From Cryptosporangium aurantiacum (GTDB lineage Bacteria; Actinomycetota; Actinomycetes; Mycobacteriales; Cryptosporangiaceae), in NCBI RefSeq assembly GCF_900143005.1, contig NZ_FRCS01000001.1, positions 372,001 through 436,000 on the forward strand: a stretch of DNA of 64,000 bases, written 5' to 3'. The number at the start of each line of letters is the position of its first letter. The first letter of the stretch is position 1. This document shows, piece by piece, positions 8,694 through 17,751 of this stretch. Below the pieces are notes generated by a model. It was not told the DNA's origin and did not search any database. It was given only the letters and a program-made list of their open reading frames with translations. Both the position numbers and the translations under genes were made by a program.

Positions 8694-10121
8694 ATGACGC
8701 TGCAGAACTTCGTCGGTGGGGCGCACACGGACGCCACCGACGGTCGGACGCTCGATGTGGTGGACCCGAGTACCGGAGACGTGTACACGAGCGCTCCGCT
8801 CTCCGGTGCCGAGGACGTGGATCGGGCGGTGAGGACGGCGCGGGCGGCGTTCGAGTCGTGGCGGGACTCGACGCCGTCGGAGCGGCAGAAGGCGCTGCTG
8901 AAGATCGCCGACGCGATCGAGGCCCGCGCCGAGGAGATCGTGAAGGTTGAGTCGGAGAACACCGGGAAGCCGATCCAGCTGACGCTGGAAGAGGAGATCC
9001 CGCCGATGGTCGACCAGATCCGGTTCTTCGCCGGCGCGGCGCGGGTGCTGGAGGGCAAGTCGGCCGGCGAGTACATGGCCGGGCACACGTCGTTCATCCG
9101 GCGGGAGCCGGTGGGCGTCTGCGGCCAGGTGGCGCCGTGGAACTACCCGATGATGATGGCGGTGTGGAAGTTCGCACCGGCGATCGCGGCGGGGAACTCG
9201 GTGGTGCTCAAGCCGTCGGACACCACGCCGGCTTCCACGCTGCTGCTGGCGGAGATCGCGGCGGAGTTCCTGCCCGAGGGTGTGTTCAACGTGATCACCG
9301 GTGACCGGGACACCGGCCGGGCGCTGGTGGACCACCCGGACGTGGACATGGTGTCGATCACCGGGTCGGTGCGGGCGGGTATGGAGGTCGCCGGTGCGGC
9401 GGCGCGTGACCTGAAGCGTGTGCACCTGGAGCTGGGTGGTAAGGCGCCGGTGATCGTGTTCGACGACGCCGACCTCGAGGCCGCGGCCGAGGCGATCGCG
9501 GTGGCCGGGTACTTCAACGCCGGCCAGGACTGCACCGCCGCGACGCGGGTGCTGGTCGCGCCCGGCCTGCACAACGAGTTCGTGGCGGCGCTGGCCGAGC
9601 AGGCCCGCGGCACCCGCACCGCACCGCCGTCGGACACCGACGCGCTGTACGGGCCGGTGAACTCGGCGGCGCAGCTGGAGAAGGTCACCGGGTTCATCAA
9701 CCGGCTGCCCGACCACGCGTCGCTGGACGCCGGTGGCGCGCGGGTCGGGGACCGCGGGTTCTTCTACGCCCCGACGGTGGTCTCGGGCCTCAACCAGGAC
9801 GACGAGATCGTGCAGAACGAGGTGTTCGGGCCGGTCATCACCGTGCAGAAGTTCTCCGACGAGGCCGAGGCGCTGCGCTGGGCCAACGGGGTGCAGTACG
9901 GGCTGGCGTCGTCGGTGTGGACGAAGGATCACGGCCGGGCGATGCGGATGGCCAAGAAGCTGGACTTCGGGTGCGTGTGGATCAACACCCACATCCCGCT
10001 GGTCGCCGAAATGCCGCACGGTGGCTTCAAGCACTCCGGCTACGGCAAGGACCTGTCGATGTACGGCCTGGAGGACTACACCCGCATCAAGCACGTGATG
10101 TCTTCGTGGGCGGCCAGCTGA
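8694..10121 (+). CDS. NAD(P)-dependent aldehyde dehydrogenase, probably gamma-aminobutyraldehyde dehydrogenase type
   Basis: 475 residues of the ALDH superfamily: Asn150 (PWNYP), the GxxxxG cofactor loop region (SITGSVRAG), general-base Glu246 in LELGGK and nucleophile Cys280 in GQDC. It most resembles the aminobutyraldehyde dehydrogenases that oxidise the aldehyde made from putrescine. ATG 8694 was chosen over an upstream in-frame start at 8613 because GGAGA precedes it and the protein begins as homologues do (TLQNFVGG). It lies divergently from the lrp-aminotransferase pair. It is a clear paralogue of the dehydrogenase at 11931, with Glu246 and Cys280 at the same residue numbers. Confidence 0.88.
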   Translation: MTLQNFVGGAHTDATDGRTLDVVDPSTGDVYTSAPLSGAEDVDRAVRTARAAFESWRDSTPSERQKALLKIADAIEARAEEIVKVESENTGKPIQLTLEEEIPPMVDQIRFFAGAARVLEGKSAGEYMAGHTSFIRREPVGVCGQVAPWNYPMMMAVWKFAPAIAAGNSVVLKPSDTTPASTLLLAEIAAEFLPEGVFNVITGDRDTGRALVDHPDVDMVSITGSVRAGMEVAGAAARDLKRVHLELGGKAPVIVFDDADLEAAAEAIAVAGYFNAGQDCTAATRVLVAPGLHNEFVAALAEQARGTRTAPPSDTDALYGPVNSAAQLEKVTGFINRLPDHASLDAGGARVGDRGFFYAPTVVSGLNQDDEIVQNEVFGPVITVQKFSDEAEALRWANGVQYGLASSVWTKDHGRAMRMAKKLDFGCVWINTHIPLVAEMPHGGFKHSGYGKDLSMYGLEDYTRIKHVMSSWAAS

Positions 10122-10125
10122 GAAC

Positions 10126-10192
10126 GACGCTGACAGACGAGCGCGAGGCCTTGAGTATGACCAATACGAGGCGGCCTCGCGCTCGACTGTCA
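10126..10192. repeat. Dispersed hairpin repeat, copy 1 (also a likely bidirectional terminator)
   Basis: Inverted repeat with 19-bp arms (10132-10150 and 10173-10191, one mismatch) around a 22-nt loop, between the convergent aldehyde dehydrogenase and amine oxidase genes. The 30 nt at 10126-10155 recur with one mismatch, on the opposite strand, at 54675-54704, and the other arm recurs too (54635-54655). The loop differs between copies. The position suggests termination; the conservation suggests a REP-like element. Confidence 0.8.
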
Positions 10193-10242
10193 CCGCCGCC
10201 CTCAGCTGGCTCCAGGTCAGAACTCACGGCGGCTGCGCCGCC

Positions 10243-11622
10243 TTAGCCGCCGAGGAGGCCCTGCATCAGGGACGCGCGGCGGGCGGGGTGGCCGGTGCGG
10301 GCTTCGACGCGATCCGCGCTGGTCATCGCCCAGAGCCCGCCGGACATCCCGATCCACCGCAGCGGCTCGGGCTCCCACCGCGGCGAGCGGTGACCCACCC
10401 ACGGCAGCCGCACCAGCTCGGTGTCCCGCCGCAGCACCAGGTCGGCCAGCGTCCGCCCGGCGAGGTTGGTGGTGGCCACCCCGTCGCCGACGTACCCGCC
10501 GGCCCAGCCGAGGCCGGTGGCAGGGTCGAGCCCGACCGACGCGTGCCAGTCGCGCGGCACCCCCAGCGGACCACCCCACGTGTGCGTCACCGCCGCCCCG
10601 GTCGCACCGGGGAACATCTCCAGCAGCGTCCGGTGCAGGGCGTCGAACACGGCCTGATCGCGTTCGGCCTCCGGACGCAGCTTCGAGCCGTACGGATACG
10701 GCGCGCCCCGGCCGCCCAGCGCGATCCGGTCGTCGGCCGTGCGCTGGGCGTAGATGATCAGGTGACGACCGTCGGTGAGCGTCTCGCGCGCCCCCCACCC
10801 GACGCTGTCGAAGAACCACGCGGGCAGTGGCTCGGTGGCGATCATCAGCGAGTACAGCGGCGCGATCGTGCGCCGATAGCCCGGCAGCGACGGCGTATAT
10901 CCCTCGGTCGCCCGGATCACGACGTCAGCGGTGACGGTGCCGGCCTCGGTGACCGCGCGGCCGGGCTCCAGCCGCACCACCCTGGTCTGCTCGAACAGCC
11001 GCACACCCCGCGCCTCCACCAGGTCGGCCAGGCCACGGGCGAGCTTGGCCGGGTGCAGCGCCGCGCAGTGCGGTGTGTAGAGCGCTCCGCGTACCTCGGT
11101 CGCGACGTCGATGCGGGCGCGCGCCTCGTCGGGGCCGAGCCACCGGTAGTCGTCCTCGCCGAAGCCCCACTGCCGCTCGTCCGCCAGTTCGGCGCGGAGC
11201 CGCTGCTCCTGGGCCGCGCCCGCCGCCAGCGTCAGCGTCCCGCCCTTGGCCCAGTCGACGTCGAGGTCCTCCGCCGCGGCGACGCGGCCCACCTCGTCGA
11301 CGGTGTCGAACAGCGCGCGGCGCAGCGCCAGCGCCGCGTCGCGGCCGTGTTCCTCGGCGATCCGCTCGGTGGACGCCGGGAACAGCGCCGAGCACCACCC
11401 GCCGTTCCGCCCGGACGCGCCGAAGCCGGCGAACTCCGCTTCGAGCACCGCGATGCGTAGCCCGGGGTCGGCGGCCGCGAGGTAGTACGCCGTCCACAGC
11501 CCGGTGAAGCCCGCACCGACGATCGCGACGTCCACCGCGAGGTCGCCGTCCAGACCCGCGCGCCGAGCCTCCGGCGCAGGCGTCCGGCCGTCGAGCCAGA
11601 GGCTGAGAACTGATTCCGGCAT
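10243..11622 (-). CDS. FAD-dependent oxidoreductase (DAO family), gamma-glutamylputrescine oxidase-like
   Basis: 459 residues. The N-terminal dinucleotide motif VAIVGAGFTGLWTAYYLA (GxGxxG at 36-41) is followed by EAEFAGFGASGRNGGWCSALFP, typical of DAO/PuuB-type amine oxidases, and a C-terminal FAD-contact GWAGGYVGDGVATTNLAGR. Such enzymes oxidise amines to aldehydes with O2. In this cluster the likely substrates are polyamines or gamma-glutamyl-polyamines, with the flanking aldehyde dehydrogenases taking the product. No gamma-glutamylpolyamine synthetase is in the window, so the substrate form is uncertain. AGGAG lies 6-7 nt before the ATG. It lies divergently from the second aldehyde dehydrogenase. 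Confidence 0.82.
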   Translation of the reverse strand: MPESVLSLWLDGRTPAPEARRAGLDGDLAVDVAIVGAGFTGLWTAYYLAAADPGLRIAVLEAEFAGFGASGRNGGWCSALFPASTERIAEEHGRDAALALRRALFDTVDEVGRVAAAEDLDVDWAKGGTLTLAAGAAQEQRLRAELADERQWGFGEDDYRWLGPDEARARIDVATEVRGALYTPHCAALHPAKLARGLADLVEARGVRLFEQTRVVRLEPGRAVTEAGTVTADVVIRATEGYTPSLPGYRRTIAPLYSLMIATEPLPAWFFDSVGWGARETLTDGRHLIIYAQRTADDRIALGGRGAPYPYGSKLRPEAERDQAVFDALHRTLLEMFPGATGAAVTHTWGGPLGVPRDWHASVGLDPATGLGWAGGYVGDGVATTNLAGRTLADLVLRRDTELVRLPWVGHRSPRWEPEPLRWIGMSGGLWAMTSADRVEARTGHPARRASLMQGLLGG

Positions 11623-11930
11623 GCGTCACTCCTAGGAACGAATGCAACACCGTCGGCGTCCGAGCGACGGGTCGAAATGCGGGCCGAAGGGATCCATGGG
11701 AAAGCGTCGCGAACCATAGTTACCAATATGTTTCGGATGCTCCACAACGGATTCATCATCTGAGACCTGATTGTTTCACGGATTCCTTGCCCAGCAGCCG
11801 TCTCGCCTGTCATTCTCAGCCCATCCGGCCGGTCCCGGGCCCGGACGGCGGTCCGCAGCGACCGGACGCCGTTCCGGCGCCGACATCGGCATGACGTAAT
11901 CTCGCGGCGCGAACAGAGGACGGACATCGG
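11623..11930. other. Divergent intergenic region, amine oxidase / aldehyde dehydrogenase
   Basis: 308 nt without a convincing gene. It carries the promoters of both flanking genes and the paired boxes at 11746-11785. Around 11720-11790 the sequence is clearly more AT-rich than the rest of the window, which suits a regulatory region. No terminator or RNA gene is seen. Confidence 0.7.
11746..11785 (-). promoter_or_regulatory. Pair of GAATCCGTK boxes 31 bp apart (candidate operator B)
   Basis: On the minus strand GAATCCGTG (11785-11777) and GAATCCGTT (11754-11746) lie 31 bp apart and end 123 nt before the amine oxidase ATG (11622). Core, spacing, orientation and distance match pair A at 8532-8571 upstream of the first aldehyde dehydrogenase. 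Probably the same regulator. Confidence 0.55.
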
Positions 11931-13478
11931 GTGCACCAGTACATCGCCGGGCAGCGGTCGCGTGGCTCCAGCGGGAATCCGTATGACGTGATCGATCCGT
12001 CCACCGGGGAGACCGTCGAGACGGTGGAACTCGCCGACGCGGACGACGTCGATCGGGCCGTCGCCGCGGCGAGCACCGCGTTCGGTGAGTGGTCGCGGGC
12101 CACGCCGGGGGAGCGGTCAGCGGTGCTGACCAAGCTGGCCGGGCTGATCGAGGCCGAAGCCGAGTCGATCGCCGAGCTGGAGAGCAAGCAGACCGGTAAG
12201 CCGATCCGGCTGTCCGGCGAGTTCGACGTCCCGGGGACGATCGACAACACCGCGTTCTTCGCCGGTGCCGCCCGTGAGCTGGCCGGTAAGGCCGCCGCGG
12301 AGTACTCGCCCGACCACACGTCGATGGTGCGGCGCGAGCCGATCGGCGTCGTGGGCTCGATCGCGCCCTGGAACTACCCGCTGCAGATGGCCGCGTGGAA
12401 GGTCCTCCCGGCGATCGCCGCGGGCAACACGATCGTCCTGAAGCCGGCCGAGAACACGCCGCTCACCTCGCTGCGACTGGCCGAGCTGGTCACCGAGGCG
12501 GGCGCGCCGGCCGGCGTCGTCAACGTGATCACCGGTACCGGGCCGGTCGCGGGTGAGGCGCTGATCTCCCACCGGGACGTCGCGATGGTGTCGTTCACCG
12601 GCTCGAGCCCGGTCGGACGCCGGGTGATGGAGCTGGCCAGCGGCGGCCCCAAGCGGATCCACCTCGAGCTGGGTGGCAAGGCGCCGTTCGTCGTTCTCGA
12701 CGACGCCGACCTGGAGGCCGCCGCACACGGCGCGGTCGCCGGCGCCCTGATCAACACCGGCCAGGACTGCACCGCGGCGACCCGCGCGTACGTCCACCGC
12801 TCCCGGTTCTCCGAGTTCGTCGACCGGGTGGCCGAGCTGATGGCCGCCGTCCGGCTCGGTGCGCCGCTCGACCCCGCCACCGACCAGGGACCGCTGATCC
12901 ACCGCGCCCAGCAGGAGCGGGTGGCGGGCTTCGTCGACCGCGCGCGCGGGTACGGCGCACGGGTCGTCGTCGGTGGCGAAATCCCCAAGACGGATGAGCT
13001 GATCAGAGGTTCGTACTATGCGCCGACGCTGATCGTCGACGTTCCGCAGGACGCGGAGATCGTCCAGAGGGAGATTTTCGGTCCGGTGTTGGTTGCGTTG
13101 CCGTTCGGCAGTGGCGCCGCGCACCAGGGTGGGAATGACCCCGACCTGGATGAGGCGATCGCGCTGGCCAACGACACGCCGTTCGGCCTGGCGGCTTCGG
13201 TCTGGACGCGCGACGTCCACCGTGCGATGCACGCGACCCGCGCGATCCGGTCCGGGTGCGTCTGGGTCAACGACCACATCCCGATCATCAGCGAGATGCC
13301 GCACGGTGGCGTCAAGGCATCCGGCTTCGGCAAGGACATGTCGAGCTATTCGTTCGAGGAGTACACCGCGGTCAAGCACGTGATGTACGACTTGACCGCT
13401 ACGGCCGCCAAGCCCTGGCACCGAACTGTGTTCCGTGACGCCCCGCCCAATGAACCTCATCCGTTGGCCGGCGCTTAA
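11931..13478 (+). CDS. Aldehyde dehydrogenase, second paralogue (aminobutyraldehyde/betaine-aldehyde type)
   Basis: 515 residues, with ALDH hallmarks PWNYP (Asn148), catalytic Glu246 (LELGGK) and Cys280 (GQDC). It is close to the 8694 gene over its whole length but has a longer C-terminal tail (about 30 residues) and an insertion before ALANDTPFG. It starts at GTG 11931 with only GAGGA 10 nt upstream, so it may be weakly initiated or nearly leaderless. It precedes the polyamine-type ABC transporter by 112 nt with no terminator between and probably shares its transcript. Likely oxidises the aldehyde produced by the divergent amine oxidase. Confidence 0.87.
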   Translation: MHQYIAGQRSRGSSGNPYDVIDPSTGETVETVELADADDVDRAVAAASTAFGEWSRATPGERSAVLTKLAGLIEAEAESIAELESKQTGKPIRLSGEFDVPGTIDNTAFFAGAARELAGKAAAEYSPDHTSMVRREPIGVVGSIAPWNYPLQMAAWKVLPAIAAGNTIVLKPAENTPLTSLRLAELVTEAGAPAGVVNVITGTGPVAGEALISHRDVAMVSFTGSSPVGRRVMELASGGPKRIHLELGGKAPFVVLDDADLEAAAHGAVAGALINTGQDCTAATRAYVHRSRFSEFVDRVAELMAAVRLGAPLDPATDQGPLIHRAQQERVAGFVDRARGYGARVVVGGEIPKTDELIRGSYYAPTLIVDVPQDAEIVQREIFGPVLVALPFGSGAAHQGGNDPDLDEAIALANDTPFGLAASVWTRDVHRAMHATRAIRSGCVWVNDHIPIISEMPHGGVKASGFGKDMSSYSFEEYTAVKHVMYDLTATAAKPWHRTVFRDAPPNEPHPLAGA

Positions 13479-13590
13479 TTCATTGAACCGTTGGCCTCAG
13501 CCGCACCGTAGCGGAAGTATTACCCCGACACATTCTCACAATCACGGTCCGCTATCGCGGCCCAATCTCAGGTTCGAAGGAGCAGCCCCG

Positions 13591-14796
13591 ATGACGGATG
13601 TCGACCCGGACGTGATCCGGTCGCTGCGCCAGCTGCTGTCGCGTCGGTCGGTGCTCCGAAGCGCCGGTGCGGCGGGCTTACTGGCTGCCGGCGGGCCGCT
13701 GTTGGCGGCGTGTGGGACGGAAGGTGCCTCGAAGACCGAGGCGGAGCAGGCCGCGACTGACCTTTCCGACAAGGACAAGGTCATCAACTTCTCCAACTGG
13801 CCGTTGTACATCGACGTGGACGAGAACGACGAAAAGGTCCACCCGACGCTCGCCGAGTTCACCAAGCAGACCCAGATCAAGGTGAACTACGTCGAGGACA
13901 TCAACGACAACGACCAGTTCTTCGGAAAGGTCCGCGCCGACCTCGCGGCAGGCAACGACATCAAGCGCGACGTCATGGTGCTCACCGACTGGATGGCCGC
14001 CCGGCTGATCCGGCTGAAGTGGGTCCAGAGGCTCGACCCCAAGAACGTGCCCAACAGGAAGAACATCGAGCCCTCGCTGACCGAGGTCGAGTTCGACGCG
14101 AAGCGGGAGTACTCGCTGCCCTGGGCCGGGATCATGGCGGGCATCGCCTACAACGAGGACGTCACCGGCCCGGTCAACTCGATCACCGACCTGCTGACGC
14201 GCAACGAGCTCAGGGGCAAGGTCACCGCGCTGACCGAGATGCGCGACACGATGGGCCTGATCCTGCTGGAGAACGGCAACGACCCGGCGTCGGTGACCGA
14301 CGCCCAGTTCGACGAGGCGCTCGCGACGCTCGAGTCCGCGGTCAAGAGCGGGCAGATCCGCCGCTTCACCGGTAACGACTACACGCAGGACCTGGCCGCC
14401 GGAAACGTCGCCGCCTGCATCGCGTGGTCTGGCGACATCGTCCAGCTGCAGGCCGAGAACAACAAGATCAAGTTCGTGACGCCGGAGGCCGGCGCCACCC
14501 GGGCGAACGACAACATGCTGATCCCGAACAAGGCCGCTCACAAGAAGAACGCCGAGCTGCTGATGAACTACTACTACGAGCCCGCGGTCGCCGCCGAGCT
14601 CGCCGCGTACGTCAACTACATCTGCCCGGTCGTCGGGGCGAAGGAGATCCTCGAGAAGTCGGCGCCGGACGTCGCGAAGAACGAGCTGATCTTCCCCAGC
14701 GACGCCACGCTGGCGAAGCTCCACACGTTCAAGCCGCTGGACGACGCGAGCGAGCGCTCCTACGCGGACAAGTTCGCGAAGGTCATCGGCGCGTGA
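13591..14796 (+). CDS. Spermidine/putrescine-type ABC transporter substrate-binding lipoprotein
   Basis: 401 residues. The N-terminus has a Tat-like SRRSVLR stretch (RR at 18-19), a short hydrophobic region and the lipobox LLAAC with Cys41, so it is predicted to be Tat-exported and lipid-anchored outside the membrane. The mature part is a periplasmic-binding-protein fold of the PotD/PotF group (VINFSNWPLYIDVDEND, LPWAGIMAGIAYN). ATG 13591 with AAGGAG (13577-13582) is chosen over an upstream in-frame start. It is coupled to the ATPase gene by a GTGA overlap. Confidence 0.9.
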   Translation: MTDVDPDVIRSLRQLLSRRSVLRSAGAAGLLAAGGPLLAACGTEGASKTEAEQAATDLSDKDKVINFSNWPLYIDVDENDEKVHPTLAEFTKQTQIKVNYVEDINDNDQFFGKVRADLAAGNDIKRDVMVLTDWMAARLIRLKWVQRLDPKNVPNRKNIEPSLTEVEFDAKREYSLPWAGIMAGIAYNEDVTGPVNSITDLLTRNELRGKVTALTEMRDTMGLILLENGNDPASVTDAQFDEALATLESAVKSGQIRRFTGNDYTQDLAAGNVAACIAWSGDIVQLQAENNKIKFVTPEAGATRANDNMLIPNKAAHKKNAELLMNYYYEPAVAAELAAYVNYICPVVGAKEILEKSAPDVAKNELIFPSDATLAKLHTFKPLDDASERSYADKFAKVIGA

Positions 14797-15953
14797 CCGG
14801 GCCGGGCACGGGGCGGGACCTCCGGCTGATCGAGGTCTCCAAGCGTTTCGGGCCGATGACGGCCGTCGACAACCTGTCGCTCACGATTCCGGAGGGGTCG
14901 TTCTTCGCGCTGCTGGGCCCGTCGGGCTGCGGCAAGACGACGACGCTGCGGATGGTCGGTGGGCTGGAGGAGCCCACCGCGGGTCGGATCCTGCTCGGAC
15001 AGGACGACATCACGACCAAGAAGCCGTACCAGCGGCCGGTCAACACGGTGTTCCAGAGCTACGCGCTCTTCCCGCACCTGACGATCTTCGAGAACGTCGC
15101 GTTCGGCCTCCGCCGCCGGCGTCAGTCGGAGGTCAAGACCAAGGTCCACGAGGCGCTGGAGATGGTGGAGCTGGGCGACCTCGCCCAGCGGAAGCCCGCG
15201 CAGCTCTCGGGCGGTCAGCAGCAGCGGGTCGCGCTGGCCCGCGCGCTGGTCAACCGCCCGCAGGTGCTCCTGCTGGACGAGCCGCTCGGCGCGCTCGACC
15301 TCAAGCTGCGCCGCCAGATGCAGCTGGAGCTCAAGCAGATCCAGACCGGTGTCCGGTCCACGTTCGTGCACGTCACGCACGACCAGGAAGAGGCCATGTC
15401 GATGGCCGACACGATCGCGGTGATGAACCAGGGCCGGGTCGAGCAACTGGGCGGCCCGGTCGAGCTGTACGAGACGCCGGCGACGGTGTTCGTCGCGAAC
15501 TTCCTCGGTCAGTCGAACCTGCTCCCGGGCACGGTGACCGGCCGGTCGGGTGGCGACCTCCTGCTCGACGTCTCGGGGCACCGGGTCGCGCTGCCCGCCT
15601 CGCGGTCGGCGTCCCAGTCGAACCGGCTCTACATCGGCGTCCGACCGGAGAAGCTGCACCTGAGCCCGAACGGGGCACCGGTCCCCGAGCGGCACAACCG
15701 GCTAGACGTGCAGGTCCTCGACTCCAGCTTCATCGGCGTGAGCACGCAGTACCAGGTGCGGACGCGCTGGGGCCAGGTGCTGTCGGTCTTCGCCCAGAAC
15801 CTCTCCTCGGACCTGGGCCCGCGGCCCGGCCACGAGGTGCAGATCCACTGGGATCCGGCTTCCGCGTTCGGGCTGGACGGGAGCCAGGACGCCCACGCCG
15901 GGGAGATCTTCGACCCGGAGCTGGGCGGGGTGCCGGCAGGAACGGTCTCATGA
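14793..15953 (+). CDS. potA: Polyamine-type ABC transporter ATP-binding protein
   Basis: 386 residues. Walker A GPSGCGKTT (42-50), Q-loop VFQSYALFPH, signature LSGGQQQRVALARAL, Walker B VLLLDEPLGALD, switch His in HVTHD, then a C-terminal TOBE-like regulatory region (about residues 250-375). It powers import by the two permeases that follow. GTG 14793 overlaps the stop of the binding-protein gene by 4 nt. A much longer frame open upstream (to 14424) lies inside the previous gene and is rejected. The symbol marks family, not proven substrate. Confidence 0.9.
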   Translation: MTGPGTGRDLRLIEVSKRFGPMTAVDNLSLTIPEGSFFALLGPSGCGKTTTLRMVGGLEEPTAGRILLGQDDITTKKPYQRPVNTVFQSYALFPHLTIFENVAFGLRRRRQSEVKTKVHEALEMVELGDLAQRKPAQLSGGQQQRVALARALVNRPQVLLLDEPLGALDLKLRRQMQLELKQIQTGVRSTFVHVTHDQEEAMSMADTIAVMNQGRVEQLGGPVELYETPATVFVANFLGQSNLLPGTVTGRSGGDLLLDVSGHRVALPASRSASQSNRLYIGVRPEKLHLSPNGAPVPERHNRLDVQVLDSSFIGVSTQYQVRTRWGQVLSVFAQNLSSDLGPRPGHEVQIHWDPASAFGLDGSQDAHAGEIFDPELGGVPAGTVS

Positions 15954-16795
15954 GTGCTCGCAAGTCGACGGCCTACCTGCTGGTCCTGCCGGGCCTCGCG
16001 TGGCTGGCCGTCTTCTTCATCGTCCCGACGATCACGCTGGTCAGCCAGTCGCTGCAGGAAGGCTCGCTGGAGACCGGCTACGTCATGACCTGGAACTTCG
16101 GCATCTACGCCGACGTGTTCCAGGACTACGCGCCGACGATGTTGCGTTCGCTGGTCTACGCCGGTCTGGCCACGCTGGCGGCGCTGATCATCGCGTACCC
16201 GCTCGCGTACACGATCGCGTTCAAGGCCGGCCGGTGGCGGAACGTCCTGCTGATCCTCGTCGTGGCGCCGTTCTTCACCAGCTTCCTGGTGCGGACGCTG
16301 GCCTGGAAGATCATTCTCGCCGACGAGGGGTGGGTCGCGGACGTGCTGCGGGCGGTAGGCCTGCTCTCGTTCACCGACGACCGCCTGCTGGCGACGCCGA
16401 TCGCCGTGGTCTGCGGTCTGACCTACAACTTCCTGCCGTTCATGACGCTGCCGCTCTACACGAGCCTGGAGCGCCTCGACGGCCGGTTGCTGGAGGCCGC
16501 CACCGACCTCTACGCGAGCCCGTTCACGACGTTCCGCAAAGTGACGTTCCCGCTGTCGCTGCCGGGCGTCGTGGGCGGCACGCTGCTGACGTTCATCCCG
16601 GCTGCGGGTGACTACGTCAACGCGGAGTTCCTCGGCACGCCGCAGACCTGGATGATCGGCAACGTCGTCCAGCAGAAGTTCCTGGTCTCACTGGATTACC
16701 CGGGCGCGGCCGCGCTGTCGGTGATCCTGATGGTCGTGATCATCTCGATGGTGCTCGTGTACGTCCGCCGGGCCGGGACGGAGGAACTGGTCTGA
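15950..16795 (+). CDS. potB: Polyamine-type ABC transporter permease 1
   Basis: 281 residues with six predicted transmembrane helices and the binding-protein-dependent transport EAA loop (EAATDLYASPFTTFRKVTFPLSLPG), which contacts the ATPase. It starts in an ATGA overlap with the ATPase gene and ends in a TGATG overlap with the second permease, so the three are translationally coupled. PotB/PotC-type pairs transport putrescine or spermidine in characterised systems. Confidence 0.9.
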   Translation: MSARKSTAYLLVLPGLAWLAVFFIVPTITLVSQSLQEGSLETGYVMTWNFGIYADVFQDYAPTMLRSLVYAGLATLAALIIAYPLAYTIAFKAGRWRNVLLILVVAPFFTSFLVRTLAWKIILADEGWVADVLRAVGLLSFTDDRLLATPIAVVCGLTYNFLPFMTLPLYTSLERLDGRLLEAATDLYASPFTTFRKVTFPLSLPGVVGGTLLTFIPAAGDYVNAEFLGTPQTWMIGNVVQQKFLVSLDYPGAAALSVILMVVIISMVLVYVRRAGTEELV

Positions 16796-17682
16796 TGGCG
16801 ACGGTTACGCAGAATCGTCAGGGTGACTGGACCGGCGGTGGCCACCGGGCCCCGCGGTCCTCGGCGTCCGCGGCGTTGGCCTGGATCCGTGAGCACCTGG
16901 TGACGTTCGCCGGGCTCGCGGCGCTGGGCTACCTGCTGCTCCCGGTCGTGGTCGTCTTCATCTTCTCGTTCAACAAGCCGGTCGGGCGGTTCAACTTCGC
17001 CTGGCACGAGTTCTCGCTCGACGCCTGGACCGACGTCTGCGGTATCGGCGGGATGTGCGAGAGCCTCGGGCTCTCGATCCGGCTGGCGCTGCTGGCGACG
17101 CTGGGCGCCACGGTGCTCGGGACGATGCTGGCGTTCGCGCTGGTCCGACACCGGTTCCGCGGGCGGCAGCCGACGAACCTGCTGGTGTTCCTCCCGATGG
17201 CGACGCCCGAGGTGGTCATGGGGTCGTCGCTGCTGGCGCTGTTCGTTCAGGGCGGCGTCGACCGGGGCTTCACCACGCTGTTCATCTCGCACGTGCTGTT
17301 CTGCATGAGCTTCGTCGTCGTCACGGTGAAGGCGCGGTTGCAGGGCATGGATCCGCGGCTGGAGCAGGCCGCGGCCGACCTCTATGCCACGCCGTACCAG
17401 ACGTTCCGCCGGGTGACGCTGCCGCTCGTGCTGCCGGGCATCGTGGCGGCCGCGCTGCTGTCGTTCTCGCTGAGCTTCGACGACTTCATCGTCACGAACT
17501 TCAACTCGGGCAGCCAGGTGACGTTCCCGATGTTCGTGTTCGGTGCGAACCAGCGGGGAGTTCCGCCACAGATCAACGTCATCGGTTCGATCATGTTCTT
17601 CCTGGCGCTGTTCCTGGTGTTGGCGGCGCAGTACCGCAGCAAGTTCGCCCTCCGCCGGTCCGCCCGCCGCGCGGCGAAGTAG
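16795..17682 (+). CDS. potC: Polyamine-type ABC transporter permease 2
   Basis: 295 residues, six predicted membrane helices after a roughly 40-residue cytoplasmic N-terminus, with the EAA loop EQAAADLYATPYQTFRRVTLPLVLPG. It is the last gene of the transporter operon, ending in a basic tail (RRSARRAAK) before a long hairpin. It shares the TGATG junction with the first permease. Confidence 0.9.
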   Translation: MATVTQNRQGDWTGGGHRAPRSSASAALAWIREHLVTFAGLAALGYLLLPVVVVFIFSFNKPVGRFNFAWHEFSLDAWTDVCGIGGMCESLGLSIRLALLATLGATVLGTMLAFALVRHRFRGRQPTNLLVFLPMATPEVVMGSSLLALFVQGGVDRGFTTLFISHVLFCMSFVVVTVKARLQGMDPRLEQAAADLYATPYQTFRRVTLPLVLPGIVAAALLSFSLSFDDFIVTNFNSGSQVTFPMFVFGANQRGVPPQINVIGSIMFFLALFLVLAAQYRSKFALRRSARRAAK

Positions 17683-17699
17683 GACTGTTCGTTCGTACC

Positions 17700-17733
17700 G
17701 ACGCCCGGCCACCGCGAGCGGTGGCCGGGCGTC
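17700..17733. terminator. 16-bp hairpin ending the transporter operon
   Basis: GACGCCCGGCCACCGC (17700-17715) pairs perfectly with 17718-17733 around a 2-nt centre. It lies between the convergent permease gene and the small reverse gene. No U-run; probably a bidirectional terminator. Confidence 0.8.
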
Positions 17734-17751
17734 GCCGCGTGGTGAGGCAGC

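Noticed and set aside
13461-13496. CCGTTGGCC direct repeat around the end of the second aldehyde dehydrogenase
   Set aside because: The first copy is in coding sequence, spacing is 27 bp and the motif matches nothing else; chance is likely.
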